A stretch of 64,000 nucleotides of DNA, from NCBI GenBank assembly GCA_030655015.1, contig JAURWJ010000150.1:1-64000 (forward strand), written 5' to 3'. Of this stretch, positions 27,557 through 36,359 are shown in pieces. Position 1 is the first letter of the stretch. Each line of letters starts with the position of its first letter. The DNA is from Methylotenera sp. Its GTDB lineage: Bacteria; Pseudomonadota; Gammaproteobacteria; Burkholderiales; Methylophilaceae. A program made the position numbers and the translations under genes. The notes under the pieces are model-generated. The model was not told the DNA's origin. It saw nothing but the letters and a program-made list of their open reading frames with translations, and did no database searches.

Positions 27557-28909
27557 ATGAGCGACAATACAATACATAAAACACCGCAGACTAAGCCACG
27601 TCAGTCTGCAACATTTGATGAGTATACCAACTCTGAAATTAGACGTGCTGCCGCTACTGGTATTTATGATATCCGCGGTGGTGGTTCTAAACGCAAGCTG
27701 CCACATTTTGATGACCTGTTGTTTTTAGGCGCATCAGTCAGCCGTTACCCACTAGAAGGCTACCGTGAAAAATGTGGTACCGATGTCGTGTTGGGCACAC
27801 GGTTTGCTAAAAAACCTATTCACCTGAGAACGCCAGTCACCATTGCTGGCATGAGTTTCGGCTCATTATCTGGTCCAGCCAAAGAATCATTAGGCCGTGG
27901 TGCCACTGCAGCCGGTACAAGTACAACTACCGGTGATGGCGGCATGACGCAGGAAGAGCGTGGACATTCAACTACTTTAGTGTATCAGTACCTGCCTTCA
28001 CGTTATGGTATGAACCCTGATGACTTGCGTAGGGCTGATGCCATTGAGTTGGTGATTGGTCAAGGTGCAAAACCAGGTGGTGGTGGTATGTTATTGGGCC
28101 AAAAAATTACGGCGCGCGTCGCTAAAATGCGCTGTTTGCCAGAGGGCATCGATCAACGTTCATCTTGCCGTCATCCTGACTGGACTGGCCCAGATGATCT
28201 GGAAATCAAGATCGCAGAACTGCGTGAAATTACTGACTGGGAAAAACCAATTTACGTAAAAATTGGCGCTACCCGCCCTTACTTTGATGTGGCACTTGCC
28301 GTAAAAGCTGGCGCTGATGTTGTGGTACTGGATGGTATGCAAGGCGGTACAGCGGCTACGCAAGAAATATTTATTGAGCATGTAGGGTTGCCTATTCTGT
28401 CAGCGATTCGACCTGCTGTGAAAGCATTGCAAGATTTAGGTGTGTACCGCAATGGCAAAAACAGTGTTCAGTTGATTGTTTCTGGTGGTATTCGCAGTGG
28501 TGCAGACGTAGCTAAAGCTATTGCTTTAGGTGCTGATGCGGTAGCAATCGGTACCGCTGCCTTGATTGCGCTTGGTGACAATGATCCGCACCTTGAAAAA
28601 GAGTATCAAAAACTGGATACAACGGCTGGTGCTTATGATGACTGGCACGAAGGCAAAGATCCTGCGGGCATTACTACGCAAAACGCTGAGCTCATGAAAC
28701 GTGTAGATCCTATTAAAGCTGGTCATCGTTTAGCAAACTACATCGCAGTAATGACGATGGAAGCGCAAGTGGTTGCACGTGCCTGCGGTAAGTCGCATTT
28801 GCATAACCTTGAACCAGAAGATTTAGTTGCATTGACGATCGAAGCTTCAGCAATGGCGCAAGTGCCACTTGCCGGTACTAATTGGATTCCAGGAGTAACG
28901 AAGTTCTAA
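27557..28909 (+). CDS. mgsC: N-methylglutamate synthase subunit C (FMN-binding glutamate synthase domain)
   Basis: A 450-residue FMN barrel where N-methylglutamate is formed from 2-oxoglutarate and the released methylamine. Family marks are PVTIAGMSFGSLSGPAKESLGRGA, the loop QGAKPGGGGMLLGQKI, the two-Cys segment RCLPEGIDQRSSCRHPDW in place of the longer Fe-S motif, and VSGGIRSGADVAKAIALGADAVAIGTA for FMN phosphate. The ATG at 27557, one base after the mgsB stop, is preferred to an upstream in-frame start within mgsB. Confidence 0.95.
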   Translation: MSDNTIHKTPQTKPRQSATFDEYTNSEIRRAAATGIYDIRGGGSKRKLPHFDDLLFLGASVSRYPLEGYREKCGTDVVLGTRFAKKPIHLRTPVTIAGMSFGSLSGPAKESLGRGATAAGTSTTTGDGGMTQEERGHSTTLVYQYLPSRYGMNPDDLRRADAIELVIGQGAKPGGGGMLLGQKITARVAKMRCLPEGIDQRSSCRHPDWTGPDDLEIKIAELREITDWEKPIYVKIGATRPYFDVALAVKAGADVVVLDGMQGGTAATQEIFIEHVGLPILSAIRPAVKALQDLGVYRNGKNSVQLIVSGGIRSGADVAKAIALGADAVAIGTAALIALGDNDPHLEKEYQKLDTTAGAYDDWHEGKDPAGITTQNAELMKRVDPIKAGHRLANYIAVMTMEAQVVARACGKSHLHNLEPEDLVALTIEASAMAQVPLAGTNWIPGVTKF

Positions 28910-29247
28910 CTTTTATCTAAACGTTTTACGCTTTACCTCCCCGGCACTCTGTGCTGGGTGTTATGGGGGTACGTGCAATGAATGATTTTTACTACTTGAA
29001 TGCGGGTTCCTCCTCCAGCTACCGGAATAAAGTAAACAAATTATTCGTATTAATTGTGCGTGCCCCCACTTTTTATGTGCGCAGCCTTTTTATCACTGTA
29101 TATGTCATATCTAGTGGTTCAAAACGCCTTATTTCAAGACACTTACATGTGTCGCTGCCTCGTCGTTATCTGTTATGCCCACCGTTTGACTGACTACTCT
29201 AATCACTTCGCTAATTTTCTAATACTGAAATAGATAGGGAGAGTGTA
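28910..29247. other. Long leader before the small-membrane-protein/permease operon
   Basis: 338 bases without a convincing gene. CCGGCAC-TCT-GTGCTGG (28941-28957) forms a hairpin soon after mgsC. GGGGGTACGTGCA (from 28965) is partly complementary to GTGCGTGCCCCC (from 29055), so a folded leader is possible. A single NarL-type heptamer, TACTACT, lies at 28990-28996. AGGGAGAG is the ribosome site of the next gene. Confidence 0.4.
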
Positions 29248-29553
29248 ATGAGTAAAGACATCAAAAAAAGAATGAATGATATGTACCTGCGCGACTGCTT
29301 AATGGCTTGGTTTGACGTTGCATTGTTGTGGGCTACAGTTATTTTCGTGTTAGTCGCCATCCTAGGCATCGTACAAGACTCCAATATCCGTATTGTGCTT
29401 TACGTTGCAAGTTTCTTGTTAATGCTTTTCAACACAGCATCTGTTTTCGCGATGACCAAGCATTTTAGAGAAGACAAGGATTTCATCTACGGCCTAGATA
29501 TCAAACATTTTGATGCTAATCGTGCCGCCAAAGACCATCGGAGAATTGCATGA
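29248..29553 (+). CDS. Small two-helix membrane protein, permease operon
   Basis: A 101-residue protein I do not recognise by family. Two hydrophobic segments are visible (about residues 20-44, WFDVALLWATVIFVLVAILG, and 49-71). The first follows a Lys/Arg-rich N-terminus (KKRMNDMYLRDC), which predicts an N-in, C-in topology. The C-terminal tail is charged. It overlaps the next gene by 4 bp and is the first of three small membrane proteins ahead of an APC permease. I infer that it is an accessory subunit of that transporter. Confidence 0.75.
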   Translation: MSKDIKKRMNDMYLRDCLMAWFDVALLWATVIFVLVAILGIVQDSNIRIVLYVASFLLMLFNTASVFAMTKHFREDKDFIYGLDIKHFDANRAAKDHRRIA

Positions 29554-29942
29554 AAAAAAACTATACACCGCCCAATCAGGGCTTCTTGGGTCAGATATTT
29601 GATACCGTTTTAGTGTTGGTCTTGGTTTATGCTAGCTTGATGGTTCCGTTGCTATTCAAGGCGGAAGCTAAAGCAGAAGCCGCTGCAGCCGCTGCAGTCG
29701 AGGCGGTAAAAGCCACTTGGGAATCTTTAGGACAGAACGTGATTCAACAGGCGCAATGGATCAAGCTCGGTTATGACCCTGAAAAAGCCGCCACATTAAT
29801 TAACAGCCGTTTTGACTACACGATTGACCCAATGATGTTAATCATCACCATTGCAGTAATCGCTGGCTATTTCTTATTTATGCTGAAAGTGTCTGATAAG
29901 CAATATCGCGAAGTAATCGCGGAAAAATTCGATAATAAATAA
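29550..29942 (+). CDS. Small membrane protein with Ala/Lys-rich loop, permease operon
   Basis: A 130-residue protein of no recognised family. The first membrane segment (about residues 15-36, DTVLVLVLVYASLMVPLLF) is followed by an Ala/Glu/Lys-rich helical stretch (KAEAKAEAAAAAAVEAVKA) and a polar region. A second membrane segment (about 92-113, MLIITIAVIAGYFLFML) and a charged tail follow. The loop between the helices would lie in the periplasm and could be a substrate-facing or coiled-coil element. It is translationally coupled to the gene before it by a 4-bp overlap. Confidence 0.75.
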   Translation: MKKNYTPPNQGFLGQIFDTVLVLVLVYASLMVPLLFKAEAKAEAAAAAAVEAVKATWESLGQNVIQQAQWIKLGYDPEKAATLINSRFDYTIDPMMLIITIAVIAGYFLFMLKVSDKQYREVIAEKFDNK

Positions 29943-29985
29943 TTACTTACTAATAAATAGTTGCTTATATTTAGGGAGAAATATC

Positions 29986-30168
29986 ATGGAATTTTGGAAT
30001 ATTTTGGAGTATGTCGCATGGAGTCTTTCGGCAATCATGCTGGTATGGATGGTGGTAGACGCTTTTATGATTTCATCACAATATGATGAAGAATATTTAA
30101 TGAGTTCGCGTGAAGGTGGTGAGGAAGATGTAGTACACGGCGTGCATTTGGAAGGAGGGAATCCATAA
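29986..30168 (+). CDS. Single-helix membrane microprotein, permease operon
   Basis: A 60-residue protein with one hydrophobic segment (about residues 8-30, EYVAWSLSAIMLVWMVVDAFMI) and an acidic cytoplasmic tail (YDEEYLMSSREGGEEDVV). An AGGGAGAA ribosome site lies 7 nt before the ATG. Its stop overlaps the permease start (TAATG), a strong sign that the two proteins are made and work together. I do not recognise a family. Confidence 0.75.
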   Translation: MEFWNILEYVAWSLSAIMLVWMVVDAFMISSQYDEEYLMSSREGGEEDVVHGVHLEGGNP

Positions 30169-31562
30169 TGGCTACCGAAAAAATTACAAGTAACGGTACT
30201 AATCGTATTGCGATGCTTAAAGTGCTTAACCCATTCCATATATGGGCGCTGGGGGTGGGCATTGTGCTGGTGGGTGAATTTATGGGCTGGAATTTCACGG
30301 TAGGTAAGGGTGGTGCTTATGCCTCGCTCATTGCTTGTTGGGTGATTGGTTTGCTCTACACTTGCGTGGCGATGATTGATTCTGAAGTGACATCTACTGT
30401 AGCAGCGGCAGGCGGTCAATATACACAGGCTAAACATATTATTGGCCCGTTAATGGCTTTTAATGTGGGTTTGTACCTGGTCATGGCTTACACCATGCTA
30501 TGTGCGGCTGATGCACTGGTGGTGGGCGACCTCATGAGGTCAGGTGCCGAGGTGATGGGGTATGCCAACCTGGATACCAAGCCTTTTGTGGTGTTAACCG
30601 TGGCCTTTCTGGCGTGGCTAAATTACCGCGGCGTGTTTGCAACCTTGACGCTAAATCTTGTCATTACCTTTCTAGCTTTCATGTCGCTGATTATATTGTT
30701 TTTTGCAGTTGATCCATTAAATCAGGGCGCTGTGCTTCAGCATCAAGGCTTACTTACCGACCTGCCATACGGGTGGATTGGGGTAATTGCCTCACTACAG
30801 TTTGGTATGTGGTATTACCTTGGTATTGAAGGTACATGTCAAGCTGCGGAAGAGGTGCGTTCTGCTGGACGTTCTATTCCATTAGGCACAATGGGTGGCA
30901 TGATGACATTGCTGGTTGCAGCGACCATTACTTGGTTTGTGGCGACTGGTTTAATGCCTTGGCAGTATTTAGGTCAAGCGACAACGCCTATGTATGATGC
31001 TGCAACACTGCTTGGCAGTAGTCAGCTTCAATTAATGTTGTTTGTGGCAACTGCTTTTGCTGCGACTGCTTCAGCCAATGGCTGCATCAATGATGCATCG
31101 CGCGCTTGGTTCTCACTGGCGCGTGACCGTTATATGCCTGTGTTTTTCGGAGCAATTCATCCTAAGTATCGCACACCCTACCGCTCAGTACTGATTCTAG
31201 TGCCGATTGCAGTATCGTTTGCATTTACTGGATTGTTAGATCAGGTGATTACGTTCTCTATCCTGTCCGGCTTGCTTGGCTACACCTTTATGACCTTTAA
31301 TATGATTAAGTTCAGAAAAATGTGGCCATTAGGCAGTATCCATCGCGGTTACATTCATCCTTTTCATCCGATACCAGCCATTACCCTGTTAACTTTATGT
31401 TGCGCCACGTATTTTGCTACATTCTTAGGTTACGGTGCTTCGTTGTTATCTATCATGGCTTTCTATATTTTGGCATCGATCTGGTTCGTATTACGTCGCT
31501 ACAAATACGTGAAACGTGCAGATCAGTTCACCATGCCATGGGCACGTCCAAAGGGCTATTAA
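30168..31562 (+). CDS. APC-superfamily permease (ethanolamine permease-like)
   Basis: A 464-residue transporter with about 12 membrane segments. VLNPFHIWALGVGIVLVGEFMGWNF with GGAYASLIACW marks the unwound helix 1 and the ethanolamine/amino-acid permease group. QFGMWYYLGIEGTCQAAEEV and FAATASANGCINDASRAWFSLARD are typical of APC helices 6 and 8. It directly follows the methylamine pathway genes and is coupled to three small membrane proteins. The likely substrate is methylamine or another small amine, but specificity cannot be read from sequence. Confidence 0.85.
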   Translation: MATEKITSNGTNRIAMLKVLNPFHIWALGVGIVLVGEFMGWNFTVGKGGAYASLIACWVIGLLYTCVAMIDSEVTSTVAAAGGQYTQAKHIIGPLMAFNVGLYLVMAYTMLCAADALVVGDLMRSGAEVMGYANLDTKPFVVLTVAFLAWLNYRGVFATLTLNLVITFLAFMSLIILFFAVDPLNQGAVLQHQGLLTDLPYGWIGVIASLQFGMWYYLGIEGTCQAAEEVRSAGRSIPLGTMGGMMTLLVAATITWFVATGLMPWQYLGQATTPMYDAATLLGSSQLQLMLFVATAFAATASANGCINDASRAWFSLARDRYMPVFFGAIHPKYRTPYRSVLILVPIAVSFAFTGLLDQVITFSILSGLLGYTFMTFNMIKFRKMWPLGSIHRGYIHPFHPIPAITLLTLCCATYFATFLGYGASLLSIMAFYILASIWFVLRRYKYVKRADQFTMPWARPKGY

Positions 31563-31590
31563 CCTTGTGATGTTGAATTTTTAAAACAGA

Positions 31591-31616
31591 GGGCAACGGT
31601 TATAAGACTGTTGCCC
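31591..31616 (+). terminator. Hairpin after the permease gene
   Basis: GGGCAAC (31591-31597) pairs with GTTGCCC (31610-31616), with one G-T pair inside the loop side. No T run follows. It is a likely intercistronic hairpin that lowers expression of the next genes. Confidence 0.5.
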
Positions 31617-31629
31617 GCTAAGGGTTAAT

Positions 31630-32325
31630 ATGAATATAGCCGTATTAGTTTTGCTAGTAATGATGGCGGTGCTAATTTACCGTAAATACAATCATGATGT
31701 TAGTGATAAAACGCAAGCGCGGAGTCATGTGTTTGACGAATGTATGTCTTTATTGCAAAAACTGCAGACCAGCCAAGATCAGGCTAATCTACCTATACTT
31801 CAAGGTGAGTATGCGGGTTATCAAGTGGCACTCAGCATTGTTGAAGATACTTTAGGTTGGCGAAAGCTGCCGCCACTATGGTTGCTGATTAAAGTAATTG
31901 CAAATAAACCTAGTCTTGGTACGTTTGATATGATTGTCAGACCTGCCAATAACGAGTTTTATAGCCCATCCTGGCAATGGGATGGCAATCTGGCAATACC
32001 CTCAAGTTGGCCTCAGCATGCCATTATTAAGTATCAGCAACAAGCGGTTGATGTGGCGTTGTTGTCACCTTATGTACCAGCATTATTTACAGATTTAAAT
32101 ATGAAAGAATTACTCGTAACGCCAAGTATGGTACGGCTGACTTATATGGCTAAACAGGCTGAACGTGGCGAGTATCTGATTATGCGCAATGCTGTTTATG
32201 AAAATACGCCTATTCGTAAAAACATAGTGGAAGCACTTCTAAGGCAAGCGATAGCGATCAGGCAAGCAGCGGAAAACTCAGAAGACTCAGAAATTAAAGC
32301 AGTTTATGAAACAGTTGAAAGGTAA
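31630..32325 (+). CDS. Membrane-anchored protein of unknown function
   Basis: A 231-residue protein not assigned to a family. An N-terminal hydrophobic segment (residues 2-17, NIAVLVLLVMMAVLIY) anchors it, and the rest is soluble with hydrophobic patches (WRKLPPLWLLIKVIANKPSLGTFDMIVRP) and a helical C-terminus. There is no obvious catalytic motif. The next gene starts 3 bases after its stop, so the two are probably co-translated. It is linked to the methylamine transport and synthesis genes by position only. Confidence 0.65.
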   Translation: MNIAVLVLLVMMAVLIYRKYNHDVSDKTQARSHVFDECMSLLQKLQTSQDQANLPILQGEYAGYQVALSIVEDTLGWRKLPPLWLLIKVIANKPSLGTFDMIVRPANNEFYSPSWQWDGNLAIPSSWPQHAIIKYQQQAVDVALLSPYVPALFTDLNMKELLVTPSMVRLTYMAKQAERGEYLIMRNAVYENTPIRKNIVEALLRQAIAIRQAAENSEDSEIKAVYETVER

Positions 32326-32328
32326 CTT

Positions 32329-32619
32329 ATGGCAACCGACAGTGTTCAAGTTATACAAAAACCAATAGCGCCGCAATGGATTTTACTTATCGCCATCCTG
32401 TTGCCAGGTATGGGGCAAGTATTCAACAATGCACCGAAACGCGGTTTCTTCATGGTATGTTTTATGATTATTCTTGGACTCATTACTTTTAATCTAGCGC
32501 AAGCAAATATTTCCATGGTGGGTAAGCTAGCCGGTGGAATTTTCATCTACGCAATATCAATACTGGATGCCTATTACTGGGCGAAATACCGTAAGGAGTT
32601 TTTTAAACGTAATGGATAG
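32329..32619 (+). CDS. Small membrane protein (TM2/DUF5683-like layout)
   Basis: A 96-residue protein with about three hydrophobic segments. APQWILLIAILLPGMGQVFNNAPKRGFFMV has the PGxGQxxNxxxxRG pattern found in small membrane proteins of the TM2/DUF5683 sort. Two further segments (IILGLITFNLAQ and LAGGIFIYAISILDAYYWA, ending DAYYWAK) fit that layout. The function is unknown. The glutamine amidotransferase gene overlaps its end by 8 bp. Confidence 0.65.
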   Translation: MATDSVQVIQKPIAPQWILLIAILLPGMGQVFNNAPKRGFFMVCFMIILGLITFNLAQANISMVGKLAGGIFIYAISILDAYYWAKYRKEFFKRNG

Positions 32620-33355
32620 AGACAATCAACCAATACTTGGAAAAATGAAGTCTGTTTTAATTTTTAGATTTTCTACAACAGAAGGTCCCGGCTATCTGGA
32701 AACTTTTCTTGGTCACCGTAATATTAACTGGCAATTGATTCAACTTGATGCAGGACACTCGGTACCGGAATTTAACGATGAAATTGGTGCGATTGCCATG
32801 ATGGGCGGACCGATGAGTGTTAACGATAAGTTGCCGTGGATTGAACCCATGTTAGATTTGATCAGGGCGGCCATTGCAAAAGATGTGCCCGTCATTGGAC
32901 ATTGTCTTGGTGGGCAGTTGTTGGCAAAAGCCTTAGGGGCTGAGGTAAAAGGCAATGCCTGCAAGGAAATGGGTTGGGCTGAAGTGAGAGTCGTGCAGGA
33001 AGAAGCCGCGAACGAATGGTTTGGCGGTGCTGGCAAGTTTGATGTTTTTCACTGGCATTATGAAACCTTTGCTATCCCCAAGGGCGCCACACGCATCTTG
33101 AATAGCCGTTATTGTAAAAATCAGGCTTTTGTATTTAATGATAGGCATATCGGCTTTCAGTGTCATATAGAAATGACAGAAGCCATGGTCAGGCAATGGT
33201 GTGACGACGGTGAAGCAGAACTAGTTGCGGCTTCTGGTGCTGCGTCTGTACAAACTAAGCAAAGAATATTGCTGGAGCTGCGCCTTCGCATTGCTAAATT
33301 AAATGATATAGCGGCTGATGTTTATAGCCGCTGGCTGTCGAATGCAAATTTGTAA
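32612..33355 (+). CDS. Class I glutamine amidotransferase-type hydrolase
   Basis: A 247-residue protein with the class I amidotransferase fold. The nucleophile elbow is GHCLGGQLLAKALG (Cys about residue 99), and the His-Glu pair lies in GFQCHIEMTEAM. It has no synthetase domain, so it belongs to the stand-alone GMP-synthase-like amidotransferase or gamma-glutamyl-hydrolase group. The ATG at 32612 overlaps the previous stop. An internal ATG at 32645 is also possible, and neither has a strong ribosome site. A gamma-glutamyl-amide substrate such as gamma-glutamylmethylamide is an attractive but untested idea. Confidence 0.78.
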   Translation: MDRDNQPILGKMKSVLIFRFSTTEGPGYLETFLGHRNINWQLIQLDAGHSVPEFNDEIGAIAMMGGPMSVNDKLPWIEPMLDLIRAAIAKDVPVIGHCLGGQLLAKALGAEVKGNACKEMGWAEVRVVQEEAANEWFGGAGKFDVFHWHYETFAIPKGATRILNSRYCKNQAFVFNDRHIGFQCHIEMTEAMVRQWCDDGEAELVAASGAASVQTKQRILLELRLRIAKLNDIAADVYSRWLSNANL

Positions 33356-33667
33356 CTTAGCCAATTGCAAGCTACTTATCCAAACGGAGTAATCCTTTAA
33401 GAGAATTGAGTTGTTGTTAAGTAAGCGTGAGAATGCATTACGTAAGTTTGACTAGTTTGTCATCTCCTAATCTTACGTTGAGTAGCAATTTAAAGGGGGT
33501 AAGTAGTAAGCGGTGCATGAACAACATTTGTACTTACCCCCTTCTTTTTTAGTAAGCGCTCAATTATATGTGGATATGAATCTTTATAAGTTGTTTTGAA
33601 TGCAGAGTGAGTGAGTTAAAACTTTATTTTAACAATCGGTGAAAATAATCTAAGAAGGCTAAATAAC
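33356..33667. other. Gap before folE2, containing a terminator
   Basis: 312 bases without a gene. The left part contains the terminator at 33493-33550. The right part (33551-33667) is AT-rich and should hold the folE2 promoter. I see no clear Zur box or riboswitch. Confidence 0.5.
33493..33550 (+). terminator. Rho-independent terminator
   Basis: AAGGGGGTAAGTA (33493-33505) pairs perfectly with TACTTACCCCCTT (33531-33543) around a 25-nt loop, followed by CTTTTTT. It ends the 31630-33355 transcript. Confidence 0.8.
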
Positions 33668-34459
33668 ATGAATCTACCAATAGACTTTTTGATTGAAGAT
33701 GTACAAAACTTAGCTGATATCCGTCAACTTGCTATAGATAAAGTGGGCATTAAAGCCATCCGCCATCCAGTTAAAGTCAAAGACAAAACGGGTGGCGTCC
33801 AGCATACCGTCGCAATATTTAATATGTTTGTGCATTTGCCGCAACATTTCAAAGGCACGCACATGTCTCGCTTTATTGAGATATTAAATGAGAATGAGCG
33901 CGAAATTTCAGTGGAAAGCTTTCAAGCGATATTGAGTGAAATGGCTGTTAGGCTGGAAGCGCAATCTGGTCATATTGAAATGACTTTTCCGTATTTTATC
34001 AATAAATTCGCACCAGTTTCAGGTGTAAAAAGCCTGATGGATTATGAGGTTACATTTATTGGTGAAATAAAAAATGGCCAGCATGATGTTAAAGTCAAAG
34101 TGCTTATCCCTGTCACAAGTTTATGTCCTTGCTCGAAGAAAATTTCTGCCTATGGTGCTCACAACCAACGCTCCCACGTGACAGTCACTATCGCATTGAA
34201 GGCGTTTATGTGGATAGAGGACATGATTACCATGGTAGAAGCACAAGCTTCATCTGAACTTTATGGGCTACTCAAGCGGCCTGATGAAAAATACGTTACA
34301 GAACGTGCTTACGATAACCCTAAGTTTGTTGAGGACATGGTGCGAGATATTGCAGCGGTGTTCAATAAAGAACCACGTGTCAAAAGCTATATTGTGGAAT
34401 GCGAGAACTTTGAATCCATCCATAATCATTCTGCCTATGCCTGCATTTCGAGCGAGTAA
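33668..34459 (+). CDS. folE2: GTP cyclohydrolase I type B (FolE2)
   Basis: It converts GTP to dihydroneopterin triphosphate or its cyclic form, the first step to folate and to tetrahydromethanopterin. The 263-residue length is typical. The catalytic Cys and signature are in [20 protein letters not shown] (about residues 154-173). [17 protein letters not shown] and [16 protein letters not shown] are also typical. FolE2 enzymes use varied metals and replace zinc FolE under zinc shortage, but no zinc-regulator site was seen. The gene is 3 bp before the ribB-type gene and so in an operon of cofactor synthesis within the methylamine region. Confidence 0.95.
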   Translation: MNLPIDFLIEDVQNLADIRQLAIDKVGIKAIRHPVKVKDKTGGVQHTVAIFNMFVHLPQHFKGTHMSRFIEILNENEREISVESFQAILSEMAVRLEAQSGHIEMTFPYFINKFAPVSGVKSLMDYEVTFIGEIKNGQHDVKVKVLIPVTSLCPCSKKISAYGAHNQRSHVTVTIALKAFMWIEDMITMVEAQASSELYGLLKRPDEKYVTERAYDNPKFVEDMVRDIAAVFNKEPRVKSYIVECENFESIHNHSAYACISSE

Positions 34460-34462
34460 ATC

Positions 34463-35659
34463 ATGAATAATATTGTCAGCTTAAAGTTTTTAGAACAATC
34501 CAAACCAATTGCAAGCATGGGTTTAATGTTAAATAGCCCAGTGTCGATTAGCCCTATATTCGAAATCATAGAAGAGATTCAGCAGGGCCGTATGGTCGTG
34601 CTGCTGGATGACGAAGATCGTGAAAATGAAGGTGATTTAGTCATGGCGGCACAATTTGTCACGCCAGAAGATATTAACTTTATGGCTAAACATGGTCGTG
34701 GCCTAATCTGCCTGACGCTGACAGAAGCGCGAGGCAAGCAGCTTAATTTAGAGCCCATGGTGACCAGTAATGGCACTAAAATGGGTACTAATTTCACGGT
34801 ATCAATTGAAGCGGCGGAAGGCGTTACTACGGGCATTTCTGCTGCTGATCGGTCGCATACGATACAAACAGCGGTAGCGGTTAATGCCAGACCTGCTGAC
34901 ATTGTCAGCCCTGGACATGTATTCCCCTTAATTGCACAAAAGGGCGGCGTGTTAGTCAGGGCAGGGCATACTGAAGCTGGTTGTGACATTGCCAAGCTAG
35001 GCGGTCTGGAACCTGCGGCAGTAATTTGCGAAATACTCAAAGATAACGGTGAAATGGCGCGTTTGCCAGATTTACTCGAGTTTGCAGCAAAACATGACCT
35101 TAAAGTCGGCACCATCGCCGATCTGATTAAATATCGTAGCCAGACGGAGCGCCTGGTTGTGCGCGTGGCAGAGCGCGTGATTGAAACGGCTTTTGGTCAA
35201 TTTAATTTGATTGCATTTCACGATTCCACTGCCAATGAAACGCATCTGGCTTTGATAAAAGGTGATGTGGTTGCCAATAAAAGCGTGTTAGTACGTGTAC
35301 ATGAACCTTTGTCAGTGTTTGACTTACTCGATGCTAGTAGCAAAGCTCACAGCTGGAGCTTATCTCACGCCATGCAGATGATTAGTGAGGAAGAGGCTGG
35401 CGTCATCGTAATGTTGAGACGTGACGAAAAAAACGAAGACCTTATTGATGCCATTAAATCAGCAGATCAACCCATTAGCAGTAAGCATACGCTTAAGGAC
35501 TATGGAATCGGTGCGCAAATACTTCGAGATTTGGGTGTGGTAAAAATGCGCTTGATGGGTGAATCGCGCAAGATTTCAAGTATGGCTGGTTTTGGCCTGG
35601 AAGTCAGCGAGTTCATAGAGTTTTCGCCGAACGCTTTAGCGGGCGCTGCATGCGCTTGA
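34463..35659 (+). CDS. ribB: 3,4-dihydroxy-2-butanone 4-phosphate synthase with degenerate GTP cyclohydrolase II domain
   Basis: A 398-residue fusion. The N-terminal RibB domain (about residues 30-230) has DDEDRENEGDLVMAAQ and VRAGHTEAGCDIAKLGGL, which bind ribulose-5-phosphate and metal. The C-terminal part has the RibA order, but the zinc motif (Cys-X10-Cys-X-Cys) and the catalytic arginine region are absent (VHEPLSVFDLLDASSKAHSW). It is therefore the RibB-X type, probably with RibB activity only. Another gene must supply GTP cyclohydrolase II. It follows folE2 closely. Confidence 0.9.
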   Translation: MNNIVSLKFLEQSKPIASMGLMLNSPVSISPIFEIIEEIQQGRMVVLLDDEDRENEGDLVMAAQFVTPEDINFMAKHGRGLICLTLTEARGKQLNLEPMVTSNGTKMGTNFTVSIEAAEGVTTGISAADRSHTIQTAVAVNARPADIVSPGHVFPLIAQKGGVLVRAGHTEAGCDIAKLGGLEPAAVICEILKDNGEMARLPDLLEFAAKHDLKVGTIADLIKYRSQTERLVVRVAERVIETAFGQFNLIAFHDSTANETHLALIKGDVVANKSVLVRVHEPLSVFDLLDASSKAHSWSLSHAMQMISEEEAGVIVMLRRDEKNEDLIDAIKSADQPISSKHTLKDYGIGAQILRDLGVVKMRLMGESRKISSMAGFGLEVSEFIEFSPNALAGAACA

Positions 35660-35783
35660 GTGTATTGTTTGCGCTAAGTGTGCAATTAAATTGTATATGT
35701 GGCCTAAAGCACTTTTGATTTCCAGTGAATCATAAGTCCTTGTCATCACATCGAAGTAAGCACTTAGAATAGTTAGGTAAATT

Positions 35784-36239
35784 ATGCTCGAAGAAAAAAA
35801 CAAGCGTGTTATTAACATTCAGTCTGTGGCCATTACATCCAAAGCACAAGAGCGCTATCAGCAATTGGAGATAGAAGTCATTGGTTGTATTGAGCAATTG
35901 CCACTCATTAGTGTTGAAGACTGGGGAAAAATCCAGTTTATGTTGCAAAGTGAAGGTAGCTTATACAATCAGGCACAAGTTGCCAAATTTAAGGCGGTTC
36001 TGAGTGTGCTGGGACCTGCTAGAAATACCGCGGCATGGACATCCAGGGATGATCGCCTAGCTTATGATATGTACATTAGTACTTGCCGTGAGGCATTGGA
36101 TTATCTGATTCGTGCTGAGAGCCTGCTAGGTCATCTTGAGGAGTCTGAGTATGCATTTATTGAGGATTTTGACCTCGATAAAGTCGCGAAACTAGAAATC
36201 TATGTGTCATGGCTAAAGCGACGCTTTGTTGAAAAATGA
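35784..36239 (+). CDS. Hypothetical alpha-helical protein
   Basis: A 151-residue protein that I do not recognise. It appears mostly helical and soluble, with no membrane segment or signal peptide. LEIEVIGCIEQLPLISVEDWGKIQFML, GPARNTAAWTSRDDRLAYDMYIS and the C-terminal KLEIYVSWLKRRFVEK are its distinctive stretches. The ATG at 35784 has only a weak AG-rich site before it. It lies alone between the folE2-ribB operon and the transposase relic. Confidence 0.6.
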   Translation: MLEEKNKRVINIQSVAITSKAQERYQQLEIEVIGCIEQLPLISVEDWGKIQFMLQSEGSLYNQAQVAKFKAVLSVLGPARNTAAWTSRDDRLAYDMYISTCREALDYLIRAESLLGHLEESEYAFIEDFDLDKVAKLEIYVSWLKRRFVEK

Positions 36240-36359
36240 GCTTATCGCTAAGACTCAGCTCTGGTATACCAATGGGTGATTAGCCCGAAAACATTTACAC
36301 ATGATTGTCTTTTACCTGGCGTAGGCTGACATCACAATATTACCCCCACATACGATGTT

